Assembly (NCBI RefSeq): GCF_014851395.1
Contig: NW_024040707.1
Span: 4,028,349 to 4,092,348 of the forward strand
DNA from: Micropterus salmoides
Taxonomy: Eukaryota > Chordata > Actinopteri > Centrarchiformes > Centrarchidae
Length of the DNA stretch: 64,000 nt
Direction: 5' to 3'
Shown here: in pieces, positions 34,073-44,421 of the stretch
How positions within the stretch are numbered: the first letter of the stretch is position 1
Layout of the letters: every line of letters starts with the position of its first letter
Notes under the pieces: model-generated
The model's input: only the letters and a program-made list of their open reading frames with translations
The model's database searches: none
Told to the model about the DNA's origin: nothing
Made by a program: the position numbers and the translations under genes

Positions 34073-34736
34073 TCAGCTAACTAACATCAGATGGCACATT
34101 TCTTTGACTGTTTGAGCACCAAGCATCACCATGTAAACAGTCCGCCTCCTCTCATCTCGCCGGAGCCTTGCGCTCTGACAGAAAACAGTGCGCCCACTTA
34201 GTGCTCTGGAACATTGATGAGGCAGGTCTGTGGAAAAATGTGGGCTCAACAGTCTTCTAATTCCTGGTGTTTGGCAGCATGAGCCCCATTTCCTCCAGAC
34301 CGGACATTTACTAGGAGCAGCCTTAAGTCCAAGCTGGGCCAGCATGGCTCTATCCCGGCTCTCTTTCCTCTCCTCTGGAGCGATCACAGCAGATGAAGTA
34401 TATGCATATTGAGCAGTAATCAGAATAGAAAATGCCCGGTTCAAAATAACATTCAATAAGCTGATCCATACTGGGGCGTTGAGAGCAGACAAGGCTATGG
34501 CTCAGAAGGAACGGAAGAAGAGAAGTATTGCGAGCTAACGCAAAAGCATTCCAAAGGAAAGCAAAGTAGTCCTCAAAAATATTCCTCTCCTGATCCTTAG
34601 GAGCCACTGTAAGGTAAGGAGTCGCACAGTTTGGGGAAATTAGCTCCTCTGATGTCTGGAGTACGACAGACGGCTGAAGAGTGTACAGGTTGTGACTGAG
34701 GTGGGTTCTATCGTTTATAATCGTATACGAAGGCAC
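34073..34736 (-). other. Unrecognised overlapping ORFs (139 and 128 aa)
   Basis: Two minus-strand frames overlap: 34736-34350 and 34492-34073. The second is Arg/Cys-containing with phrases APEERKESRDRAMLAQLGLK and CQSARLRRDERRRTVYM. The base composition is more GC-rich than the surroundings, so it may be a fragment of an inserted element or a retrocopy. I recognise no domain and see no splice structure joining it to the lectins. I do not claim a gene. Confidence 0.3.
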
Positions 34737-35033
34737 CGATCCAATATCACTGATGCTCGGAGATGGGTTCCAATGATCCTAAGAAACCAGTTTAATGTGC
34801 AAACCACCGGCCCACATCATCTGTGAAGCAGCCAAATCAGAAATATCTCTTAAAATAATTTTCAACACAAGACACCCTCTATCCTTTAACCCTCTGAAAT
34901 TCTAAGTAACTATATAAAACATATTATATTATGTTGAATACAATATCTGAGTACACCCCTCACATTTTTGTAACTATATAATTATATCTTTATATGTGAC
35001 ACAACACTGAAGAAATGAAACTTTGCTATTTAG

Positions 35034-35039
35034 TTTATT
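35034..35039 (-). terminator. Candidate poly(A) signal of lectin copy 3
   Basis: AATAAA on the minus strand about 320 bp past the stop, in a TTTATTTGCAC context shared with the copy-4 relic. Confidence 0.4.
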
Positions 35040-35360
35040 TGCACTTTTAAAACACAGGAGATTCAAAGTGCCTTACATCAGGCAAAAATGCATTTAACAC
35101 AAAAATTTCTAAAGCTGAATCAATAGTTTAATAAAACTTAATGACATAATAACAAAATTAACCAAGTTGTCATTCAGTTAATAGAAGTGCAGTAGAAAGT
35201 GCAGTAGAAACATTCAAAAGGTACAGTGGTATCTATATAGATTTCCTTTTAAATCAGAATTGATCGATTTCATTGGCTTCTTGATTACGTCCAATACTTC
35301 TCTTGTCATCGTATCACTGTCTTATTTCAGTAAGAACGTTATTCATTCAAAAGAATATTG

Positions 35361-38300
35361 TTATATGGTTTGCGCAGGATCTGCAAAAGAACAGATAACA
35401 AGTTCATGTTAGATGATCAGAATCAGTATCAGAATCAGCTTTATTTGCCAGGTATGTGTACACATACAAGGAATGTGACTCAGGATTGTACATTGCTCAT
35501 GATGTGCTTTCTCATACAATAAAGGAAATAAATACAGTAAAGGAAATTGTAATACAATAAAGGAAATGATTTAAGTGACTGATCAGTTATATATTATTAT
35601 TATATATTAACATATTTTATTACTTAAATTTTTACTTTACTTAAATATTACTTTTGAATTATTAAATAATTGTTATTAATTAATTATAAATACAAATGTA
35701 GCCTGTAAATAAGAGAATGCTTTTGAATTCACAGCCTAAAAGTTTGGATTGGCTGTTTTGTTATTGCAGCACTGTTTTTTTTTTGTTGTTTTTTTACAGT
35801 ACACACTACCTCTACTACTTATACTTATACAACATTGTGCTGCGGTGAAAGTACTTTTATTCAAGTACTGTACTTAATAAACTGTGTTTCTCCAAATGTG
35901 TTGATTTTGAATGTTTACTTTTGTGTACATTCTGCTAATAATACTTTCTTACTTTACTTAAGTAAGGCTTAGAATGCAGGACTTTTAGTTCTTGTGGAGT
36001 ATTTCAACAGTACTTTTACATAAGTAAAGGGTCTGAATACGTCTTCAACCACTGCATCAGGACCACAGATCAGCTTCAGTAGAGTGAAACAGCTACTTAC
36101 ATTGACATGTGTAAGCCACCTCCAGGTACTTATAAGTGCCGAAACAGGGGTCTCCAAACACTGAGTTGCTCGCTCTGATAGTACAGCTGCTTTTCCCGTT
36201 ACAGCTGTGGATGCAGAGTGATGTGAGTGAATACAGGTTTAAATGTGCACAGAAGACTGGGAAAAATGGATGTTATTTGAGAAAAGATTAACATGTATGT
36301 GCCCTTGATTGTAACCCACCTTGGAAAACTATGACCTGGATGACTGAGAGTCTTCACAGACAACATGAACGATAATAATCTCTACTGTTAAAAGACAAAC
36401 AGTGGGCAGCTGTACCTTTCAGCAACTTTGCTTGTGGGGTTTGAGCAGTCGACATTTTGGACCTGAGAGGCAGGTCGTTGGTAAGAGCATGTGGTGGGGT
36501 CACGCCGTCCATAATCAGCACCATAGACTAATATAATCTGCTGTCCATCTGAAAAAAAGAGGAGGGGAAATATTCAGATGAATGTTGAAATGCAAAGAAA
36601 ATGTAACTTTATCACATTAACCCACCAAAAATAAAACAAAACTAAGGAGAAAATGTGATCTTACAACAGTGCAGGTTTGCCGAAGAGTGCTCACACACTA
36701 CGCTGTAGACTGTCAAAGTAAAGACAACATCAGACATGTTACATTCATCAAACGTATTTGTAGCTTTGTTTCAATGTTAGTTACGTGCACAAATTTAACT
36801 GACTTGCTGGGAGGCAGGTGTACTTGGTCTCCAGATATTTGTAGATGCCATCACAAGGATCAGAAGTACGGACAACATTTGTGTTTATTTCACACACCCT
36901 TTTGCCATCACATCTAAAGGGAAAAGATATTTTGCTAATAGTCAAAAGTGATAATGGCTAATGGGATCACCAAAGTCCCTAGGATTCATCCTTGGAGGAC
37001 TATGAATGTGAGGTTAATAGTTGTATAGATGAAAGCCCATCGTTAATAATATTTTCTCTGGAACATAAAAAACACTACAATACCCTCCCCCTTACATTTA
37101 CAAAAACAATTTATTTATGGAAAACATAAAAAAACTGACTATTTCATCTACTTTTAAACAAAGAGCTCCTAAATAAACTTTTATCGCCAAATGCAATCCG
37201 TTTTCACTCCCATGTCGTCATATACAGTTGTGCTCAAAAGTTTGCACACCCTTGGAATTGGTAATAAATGTACCATGTGTAAAGAAAACATGAGTGAGCA
37301 GGCAAAATACATGTCTTTTATTTCTTATGGGATTCACATTGAACTGTAGGTCATAGCAGAATGACACCATAAAACAAAACAGTCTGGTTAACCTTAGTTC
37401 TTAATACTGTGTATTGCCACCTTTAGCATTAATGACTGCGTGCAGTCTTTGTAATAGATGTCAATGAGGCCCCGAATTCTTGCAGGTGGCATTCATCTTG
37501 GCAAAATGCCTCCAGTTCATGCAAAGTCTTTGGTCGTCTTGCATAAACCGCACTTTTGAGATCTCCCCAGAATGCCTCAATGACATGAAGGTCATGAGAC
37601 TGTGATGGCCACTCCAGAACCTTTACCTTTTTCTGCAGTGACCACTGGAGGGTCAACTTGGCCATTACCATGCTGGAAAGTCCAGCAGCATCCCATTTGC
37701 AGCTTCCGTGCAGGAGAATGCAAATTGTCTGCCAGTATTTTCTGATAAAATGCTGCATTCATCTTGCCATCAATTTTCACAAGATTCCCTGTGGGGATGG
37801 TATTCTGTTCACTATAGGCCTTGTTGACCGCTCTTCAAACATAGCGCTTATGGTTGTGGCCATACATCTCAATTCTGGTCTCGTCACTCCAATATCTAGC
37901 CTCCTCAGTGCATCCACGTGAGGGCTAACAAACTCATTGACTATTAATAAACACCAACACTAATAACACTGTGACACATCCACCAATGAGTCCCTGTGCA
38001 AGACACTTGCTCCAGGTGTGCGACCTCTGACATAAATAGCAAGTGTAAGTCACTTTGGATAAAAGCATCAGCTAAATGAATAAATGTAATGTAACTGCAA
38101 TTTACAAAGCCACTGGTGTGGGAAATTAATATTTAATTGCCATTTTCACCTGCGTGTCACTTTGTGACAGGCCAAACATTCATGGGTATGTAAACTTTAT
38201 TATTTCTGTTATTATTATTATTGTTTAAAAAGCAGCCAAACAACTATGTAAAAAGAGATGTCTTCATATGATCACTATCCTTAAATCAAAGACAGTTATT

Positions 38301-40344
38301 TTGCATGATCGGTCATATTTTCAAAATCAATGCCAAAATTTCAAAATGTCTGCCAGCATATGGACACATGGTCAAAACCCTTTGGCGTCAGTTTGTAACT
38401 TTTAGCTGTTACAACTCTTTACTTGCTTGCTAACTACTTTTTGAAAAAAGTAGAATACAACAGATGACCTTATTTTATCAGATGTGTACCTTTTCTGGAG
38501 GACCTCTAGAGTTCCCTGCTGAGAGCACTTTGTATCGGTAAGCTGTTCTGGAGGTTTCCCCTCACTGCAGATCTCACTGTCTGCACGTCCATAGAGAGCT
38601 TCCTGCACACTGATCACTCCGTTATCTGTTACAGTGGAAAGAAACAAGAACAGAGGAGAAAAAAAATATAACGACTTCTCTTTGTAAATCTTTATAAACA
38701 GTCACAAATATATACAATCCTTTCTTTTTTTGTTAAAAGAGAGCTGGCCACTGTAGTATTTAGAAAACAGGAGGAAATAGTGCATCACAGTTGGGGACTA
38801 TTTTTAGCGGCGGATTAATCCACACGTGGTGCTCTAGTGAGTATTTGGGGCAGCAGGATGGTGCATGTGGGACTGAGTCAGAAATACCTCCAATGTGTGT
38901 GATCATCGTGATGAAGCAACATGTCACCCAGTGTGGCTCACTGAAGGGTTTTAATAATTTCATCGGATTATTTTACGATTAGAAAATTATAGATTATCAC
39001 CAAACATAACATATAATTTAAGTATTTGATATTCTCTCTATTTATCAGAGTTGTTTTAGTCGGCTGTTGAATCTGATGTAGGCTATGTCATTGATTAAAT
39101 GTATTATTTATAATTACTAAACCCACTTTTGTAACATTAAGGGTTGGATAATCTGTTCAAATGCTGATCATTTTTACTTTCAAATTTCCACAGTCTCAGG
39201 GCATACCACAAACGTATCTCTTTGGGGCAAATGTGTTAAAAATGTATCCTATAATTCTGTGCATATATACAGTGTGTTTTCTTTTCATTTAGATCTAAAT
39301 GTTTCAAAGCCTTCTCAACACTGCATGTCATTCTGGTGAATAACCCTAAAAACAAGCAAATTTTAAGATGTTTTGTCTAAATAAACCCCCCTAAAAACCA
39401 TTAAGTTGTTTCAGTTGTTCATGCATACCACAGCTCAGGCGTTGCACGTTGTTGAGCTCATCACAGGTGATCACGCTCTCTATGCCAGTGGTGGTGGTGG
39501 TCTCAGAGTAGTGCAGTTGACCTCTAGAAAAGTCTGGAATGAAAGCATATTTGCTGAATCAAAAGTTGTGTAATAACAAATGTCTTCAACTCCTGTCTTA
39601 TAACTTCATGGTACCTCATTCTGGATGTCTGTTGTTGAGCAGTTTATAGAGACATGAAGTGAAACTACAACTTCTGGGTTCTGTTGCAAAAGTAAGAAAA
39701 TCTCATTCAAAATTCCCCATACATTTGGAACTACACTATTACTAAAATACACATTACTAAAAATCCAGCACTGGGGCAGAGCGACAGTAGGTCGTGTCAT
39801 GTTTCGATAAGGTTTACAAAATGCTGAATGAGAGATTGCATTGAACAAGTGGAACAGAGGATACAGGAAGTGATGTCAGAACTTCAGCTCTTAAATTCAC
39901 ATTTTACATGCGTGTATGAGAGTTTTATCTAGCACAGAACAATGTGTTACTGTGTTGTTGACTCAAAAAATGTCCAAATGATGATGCGAATATACTAGTA
40001 TAGTCTATAGAAGCCAAACTTGTCATTCAACACTCAAACATACATTTACCTGCATTTATGAGCAAAGACGTTGCTACCAGCACTGGAAGAAAAAAGCATA
40101 TTTCAAAGTTTATTTATTGTTTCACTTATCTACTTACAGTGTAAAATCCCCCTTTTGACCATATTTAGCAGTTGTAATCACTTTTTTTCCATTGATACCA
40201 AATCTAACATAATAAAAGGGTTTCTCAACATCTTCAAATCAAAATTCAAGCCTCCTGATTTTAGACGAACCTACATAATTATCAGGTCTGTCATCAGTGA
40301 GTTGTGTACTCACACAGTGTGGTCCCGAGGCTGCAACAGGACAT
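35361..40344 (-). CDS. L-rhamnose-binding lectin, copy 3 (two SUEL domains, 238 aa)
   Basis: Nine exons, read downward: 40344-40314, 40082-40050, 39533-39429, 38625-38490, 36913-36804, 36709-36665, 36548-36416, 36204-36101, 35380-35361. Exon sizes equal those of the other copies except exon 3 (105 nt) and exon 9 (20 nt, giving CQYPAQTI). The signal peptide starts MSCCSLGTTLLLVATSLLIN. The linker before domain 1 has a run of five Thr, a possible O-glycosylation site. Domain 1 has ITCDELNNVQRLSC, YGRADS and DPCDGIYKYLE; domain 2 has YGRRDP and DPCFGTYKYLE; cysteines are complete. The first donor is GTGAGT instead of GTAAGT. Intron 1 is only about 230 bp and lacks the LINE relic of copies 1 and 2, so copy 3 is the more distant paralogue. 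Function is as inferred for copy 1. Confidence 0.92.
35423..35560 (-). mobile_element. LINE 3'-end fragment
   Basis: The minus strand ends TACCTGGCAAATAAAGCTGA followed by TTCTGAT repeats, the same 3' tail found on the plus strand at 51835-51865. It lies in the last intron of lectin copy 3. The upstream part of the LINE is missing. Confidence 0.6.
36315..36366 (+). mobile_element. Penelope-like element 3'-end fragment
   Basis: The stretch CTATGACCTGGATGACTGAG, continuing to CTTCACAGAC, matches the 3' end of the element at 16499-17402 (17370-17402). It lies in intron 7 of lectin copy 3 and is only about 50 bp long. Confidence 0.6.
37225..38200 (-). mobile_element. Tc1-like transposon, degraded, with SINE insertion
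   Basis: The left end CAGTTGTGCTCAAAAGTTTG follows a TA and is a known type of fish Tc1 terminus. A partial right end (CATTCATGGGTATGTAAACTTT) is at about 38172-38195. The minus strand between 37915 and 37429 carries transposase pieces in more than one frame: YWSDETRIEMYGHNHKRYV, KIDGKMNAAFYQKILADN, then EWPSQSHDLHVIEAFWGDLK. The catalytic motif SPDLNxIE is altered to SHDLHVIE, and a TGA follows KRYV. The N-terminal part is lost. Confidence 0.8.
37955..38105 (+). mobile_element. SINE 3' fragment inside the Tc1 element
   Basis: Contains GAGTCCCTGTGCAAGACACT and the 3' end GTCACTTTGGATAAAAGC followed by ATCAGCTAAATGAATAAATG, matching the SINE at 21240-21415. Target duplications are not resolved. 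Confidence 0.6.
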
Positions 40345-40407
40345 GGCTTCAGAAGATCCGGTTTGAGGTGTAGAGTTAAAGTGATGGTGGTTGAAACAGA
40401 CCCCTGA

Positions 40408-40415
40408 TTTTTATT
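40408..40415 (-). promoter_or_regulatory. TATA-like element of lectin copy 3
   Basis: The minus strand shows GAATAAAAATCAG about 64-71 bp upstream of the start codon, aligned with the corresponding block of copies 1 and 2. Confidence 0.45.
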
Positions 40416-40969
40416 CTGTTGTGGTAAGAACTGCCTCTCTTCATGCAAGAGTCCACTAAACACAAAAGTAGTCATGATAACATTTCTGTTTGTTTGCAGA
40501 TTAAACAAACAAGATATGAGAACAGCCACTCTATGCAAGGCGCCAACGGAAAAGCCAAAATGTTGCAACTCAAAAGAAACACGGACTGAAAGTAGAAACT
40601 CGAACAGAAGACATATCAAAAAGCTGCCCTGAGACTTTGCTTGAACTCGTTATACTCACTGACACAGAACAGGCAACCCACAAACACGACTCAATCAGAC
40701 AAATATCCAAAAAGGTTTATTCCATCAGCATGAAATCAAGGGCCTTCAAACACGTATAATTATAAATAAACTGCCTTAAAATATTGATTAATGACATACA
40801 TTACAACTAATCCACATAAAGTGTTCTTATAAAAGAATTTGTTATCATTTGGCAGACAAGTTATCTGAGAACAAACAAGGGAGAGAACTGAGATTTCATG
40901 GTTCAGTTCTCTGTTTGAGTTTAATCTGCATCAAACTCCATTCAGGTCCCTCAGCTTCTACCAACAGAC

Positions 40970-41320
40970 ACATTTAACTTGTGAATACATGTCCGCAAAT
41001 CAGCTCATATGTCATAGAAAATAGACGCTCCTTATAACTTTAGAACTTTCCATAAATCATGAACTCCAACTTTGTTTGAAGACCTGCAGGGTCTCCGAGC
41101 GACATGCAAGTGGTTGACTGCACAAACTGGAAAAGTGCAAACTGTTCCAGACATTCAACTTGAGGACCGAAATAAAAATTGTTCATTTCCCACTCTTGTA
41201 CTAAGGCTAAAAACTAAAATAAAGCTACTGTAAAAGTGGTCACCAGACACATATTTCACTTATACATCAACGTCCATGAATCTGCTTAGAAGTCATAGAG
41301 AATAGACGCTTCTTATAACT
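40970..41320. repeat. Direct repeat pair upstream of lectin copy 3
   Basis: ATAGAAAATAGACGCTCCTT (from about 41014) recurs as ATAGAGAATAGACGCTTCTT (from about 41296), with similar preceding sequence (GTCCGCAAATC and GTCCATGAATC). This suggests a local tandem duplication with a period of about 280 bp. No gene is seen in 40416-41459. Confidence 0.5.
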
Positions 41321-41615
41321 GCAAAAAAAACATGATGTTTTCAGTTTCAAAGTAATCCAGTGATAGTTGTCAGTAATTTCCTGGGTACACTGCAAACAGG
41401 ATAATTTAGTACATTTTTATGGTGCCAATTTGACAAAATGTCAACAAATATAGGCTATATAATAATAATAATAATCCTTACTTGTAGAGCACTTTTCAAA
41501 AACAAGTTACAAAGTGCTTTAACAAGTGTAAAGAATAATACAAAAAAAAGATAAGAGCATGAAAATTTAATATAAAATTAGTAAAATACAATAAAATAAA
41601 AGGGATAAAATAAAG

Positions 41616-44421
41616 TCAAATAAGATCGGGAAAAGCTCTCCTATAAAAGTATGTTTTAAGAAGGGACTTAAAAGAGTTCACTGACTCAGCCGACCTGATT
41701 TCCTCGGGCAGGCTGTTCCAGAGCCTCGGGGCCCTGACAGCAAACGCTCTGTCCCCTTTAGTTTTCAGTCGAGACTCTGGAACAGACAGCAGACCTCTGC
41801 CCGAGGATCTCAAGGTACGTGCTGGTGCGTATGGGACTAAAAGGTCAGAAATATAACAAGGCGAGAGGCCATGAAGAGCTTTAAAAGTGATCAATAGAAT
41901 TTTAAAGTCAATTCTAAAACATACTGGGAGCCAGTGTAATGAAGCTAAAATAGGAGTAATGTGGTCATATTTCTTTGTTCTGGTTAAAAGCCTGGCAGCT
42001 GAGTTCTGGACAGTCTGGAGTCGATCAATAGATTTTTGGGTTAAACAGGTGAAAAGGCTGTTGCAATAATCCAGGCGTGATGAGATGAAGGCGTGTAAAA
42101 TGGTCTCGGTGTCCTTAAAAGTTAACATAGATCGAATTTTAGCTATATTTCTAAGTTGATAAAAACATGATTGAACAAGCTTTGTGGTGTGCTGCTCGAA
42201 ATTTAAATTACTATCAAACCAAACACCAAGGTTCTTTGCCACAGGCTTAATGTGATTTACTAGGGAACCAGCAGATGGCAGTATTTGATTTGCCATCTGC
42301 TGGGACCCGATGACCAGGAGTTCAGCTGGAGGAAATTATTTGACATCCATTTTTTAACTTCACAAAGGCAGTTGTTAAGTGAACTCAGCATTCCAGGATC
42401 TGTGGATCTGACGGGCAAGTATATTTGTGTCATCAGCATAAATATGAAAAGAAATGCCATGTTTATGGATAATATGTCCAAGGGGAAGCAGATACAAGGA
42501 AAACAAAATGGGTCCTAAGACCGACCCCTGAGGCACACCATATTTAACTGGACAGAATGAAGAGACATAGTTGTTTACAGACACGCAAAACTTCCTATTT
42601 GACAGGTAGGATGAAAACCATTCTAGAGTAGTACCAGAGATCCCCACCCAGTGCCTCAGTCTGTCTAACATGATGTTGTGATCAATGGTGTCAAAAGCAG
42701 CGCTAAGGTCCAGGAGTACAAGGACTGAGCACATGCCTTCATCAGCAGACATTAAAAGGTCATTGGTGACTTTAAGCAGGGCAGTGTCAGTGCTGTGGTA
42801 CTTCCTAAAACCAGACTGAAACTTTTCAAATATTTTGTTATTTTCCAGCACAGTAAAAATTTTTTAGGTATTATATCAAGTGGGCCGGAGGACACTCTCA
42901 TTTGTGATATTGTTTTTAAAAGCTCAGACAAGTCGATGGGATAAAACTGGTTAAAACTCTGTTGTTGCTGGTGAGGAACCTCGGAGTAAGAGGCCACGGG
43001 GGTAATAGAGGCTCTGATTGACACCACCTTATTGGTAAAATAAGATAAAAACAATTCACAGTCATCATTACTTCTAGCTGAGGCACAAGGAGGGGTTGGG
43101 TTTACCAGCTGATCCACAGTCTTAAACAGAAACCTGGGATTGTGTTTATGTGTAGTAATGAGTTCAGAAAAATAGTGTGTTCTCGCATCCTTAACCATTT
43201 TATTGTAGTTAATTAATAAATCCTTCAGACTGAGGTAATGGACTTGGAGACTGGATTTTTTCCATCTGCGCTCTACTTTCCTGCATTCCCTTTTTAGGCT
43301 GCGAATGCTGTCATTTATCCAGGGTTGCTTACTAGCTTTAGACGTAGGCCTAACCTTTAGAGGAGCAGTAATATTTAGTGACGACAAGCAGATATGATTG
43401 AAATGATCGACCAGATTGTTGGTGTTGGAATCAGACAGGTGTTGGCTTTGGCTCTGAAAGAATGCGCAAAACTTTGTTCATTAAAGATGCGACAACACAC
43501 GGAGCTTGGTGAGGCGGCATGAGTAACAGGCGAATCGCAGCTAAAAACAATACATCTGTGGTCAGATATGGTCATGTCCACTAATTCCACAGAGGAAATG
43601 CTGACACCCAGGGTAAAAACCAAGTCCAGTGTATGACAACGGTTATGTGTTTGCCCTTTGACATGTTGTTTGAAGTTAAAAGAAGTGGCCATATTAAAAA
43701 AGTCAGTTGCATTAACATTGTTGGGGTCATCAACATGAATATTAAAATCGCCACAAAGAACAATTCTGTCATAATTTAAAACCAGAGTAGATAAAAATTC
43801 AGGAAGTTCTGATAAAAATCCTCCAGGCGGTTTTGGGGGGCGATAAATTATAACAAATATGATAGGTTGCAGCCCTCCAACTTTAAGAGTGAGAATTTCA
43901 AAGGAGCTAAATTCATCACAGCGTACTTCATGACATTTAAAATTTTTCCTATACACGCTCACTAGCCCACCACCACGACCACTGACCCTCGGTTGACTAA
44001 AGCAATCATATTGAGGCGGACACAGTTCAGCTAGCTGGCTATAGTCATTCATTTGCAACCAGGATTCAGTTAAAAACATAAAATCTAGATTTGCAGACAA
44101 GATAAAATCATTTAAGATAAAAGTCTTACTTGAAAGTGATCTCACATTGAAGAGAGCCATTTTAAATGAGTTTGTTCTGGGTGCTGGAGTTGGTGCAGTT
44201 GTCCTAATCCTTAAGAGATTACTATGATTTCTGTGTGGGATGTGCACATTTCGGTTTACTGGTCTATGCTGATGATGACAGGAATAGAAGTCTGTGGAAC
44301 AGCGCTGGGAGCAGACGGCTTTACATGCCAGCAGGTGGAGACAGTTGTTTGTGGCAGTGAGGCAGAGATCTGTTCTGTGAGTGGTGGTGTGTCCAGGTGT
44401 GCTGCATGAATGATGAGTCAT
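41616..44421 (-). pseudogene. L2-clade LINE ORF2 (endonuclease plus reverse transcriptase), broken
   Basis: The start overlaps the ORF1 stop (ATGA). The N-terminal apurinic-type endonuclease is visible (44149 to about 43400: MALFNVRSLSSK, FLTESWLQ, RGGGLVSVYR, IIYRPPK, GDFNIHVDD, SDHRCIVF). The RT follows in frames 43387-42752 and 42851-42375 (SGFRKYHSTDTALLKV, DLSAAFDTIDH, GVPQGSVLGPILF, YADDT), and the C-terminal part in 42296-41616 (SRLDYCNSLF, LHWLPVCFRIDFKIL, RLWNSLPEEI). Frameshifts occur near 43380, 42850 and 42430. About 200 bp between PKKFL and CWKITKYL are deleted compared with the copy at 59300-59540. It is not expected to make active protein. Confidence 0.87.

Larger units (their letters stand above)
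37196..38400. mobile_element. Copy of the 1251-1920 MITE family split by a Tc1 element
   Basis: TTTTCACTCCCATGTCGTCA (37201-37220) matches the left end at 1251. CATATGGACACATGGTCAAA with GGCGTCAGTTTGTAAC (38352-38399) matches the continuation at 1273-1315. The intervening 1.1 kb is Tc1 plus SINE. It lies in intron 4 of lectin copy 3. Confidence 0.6.
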
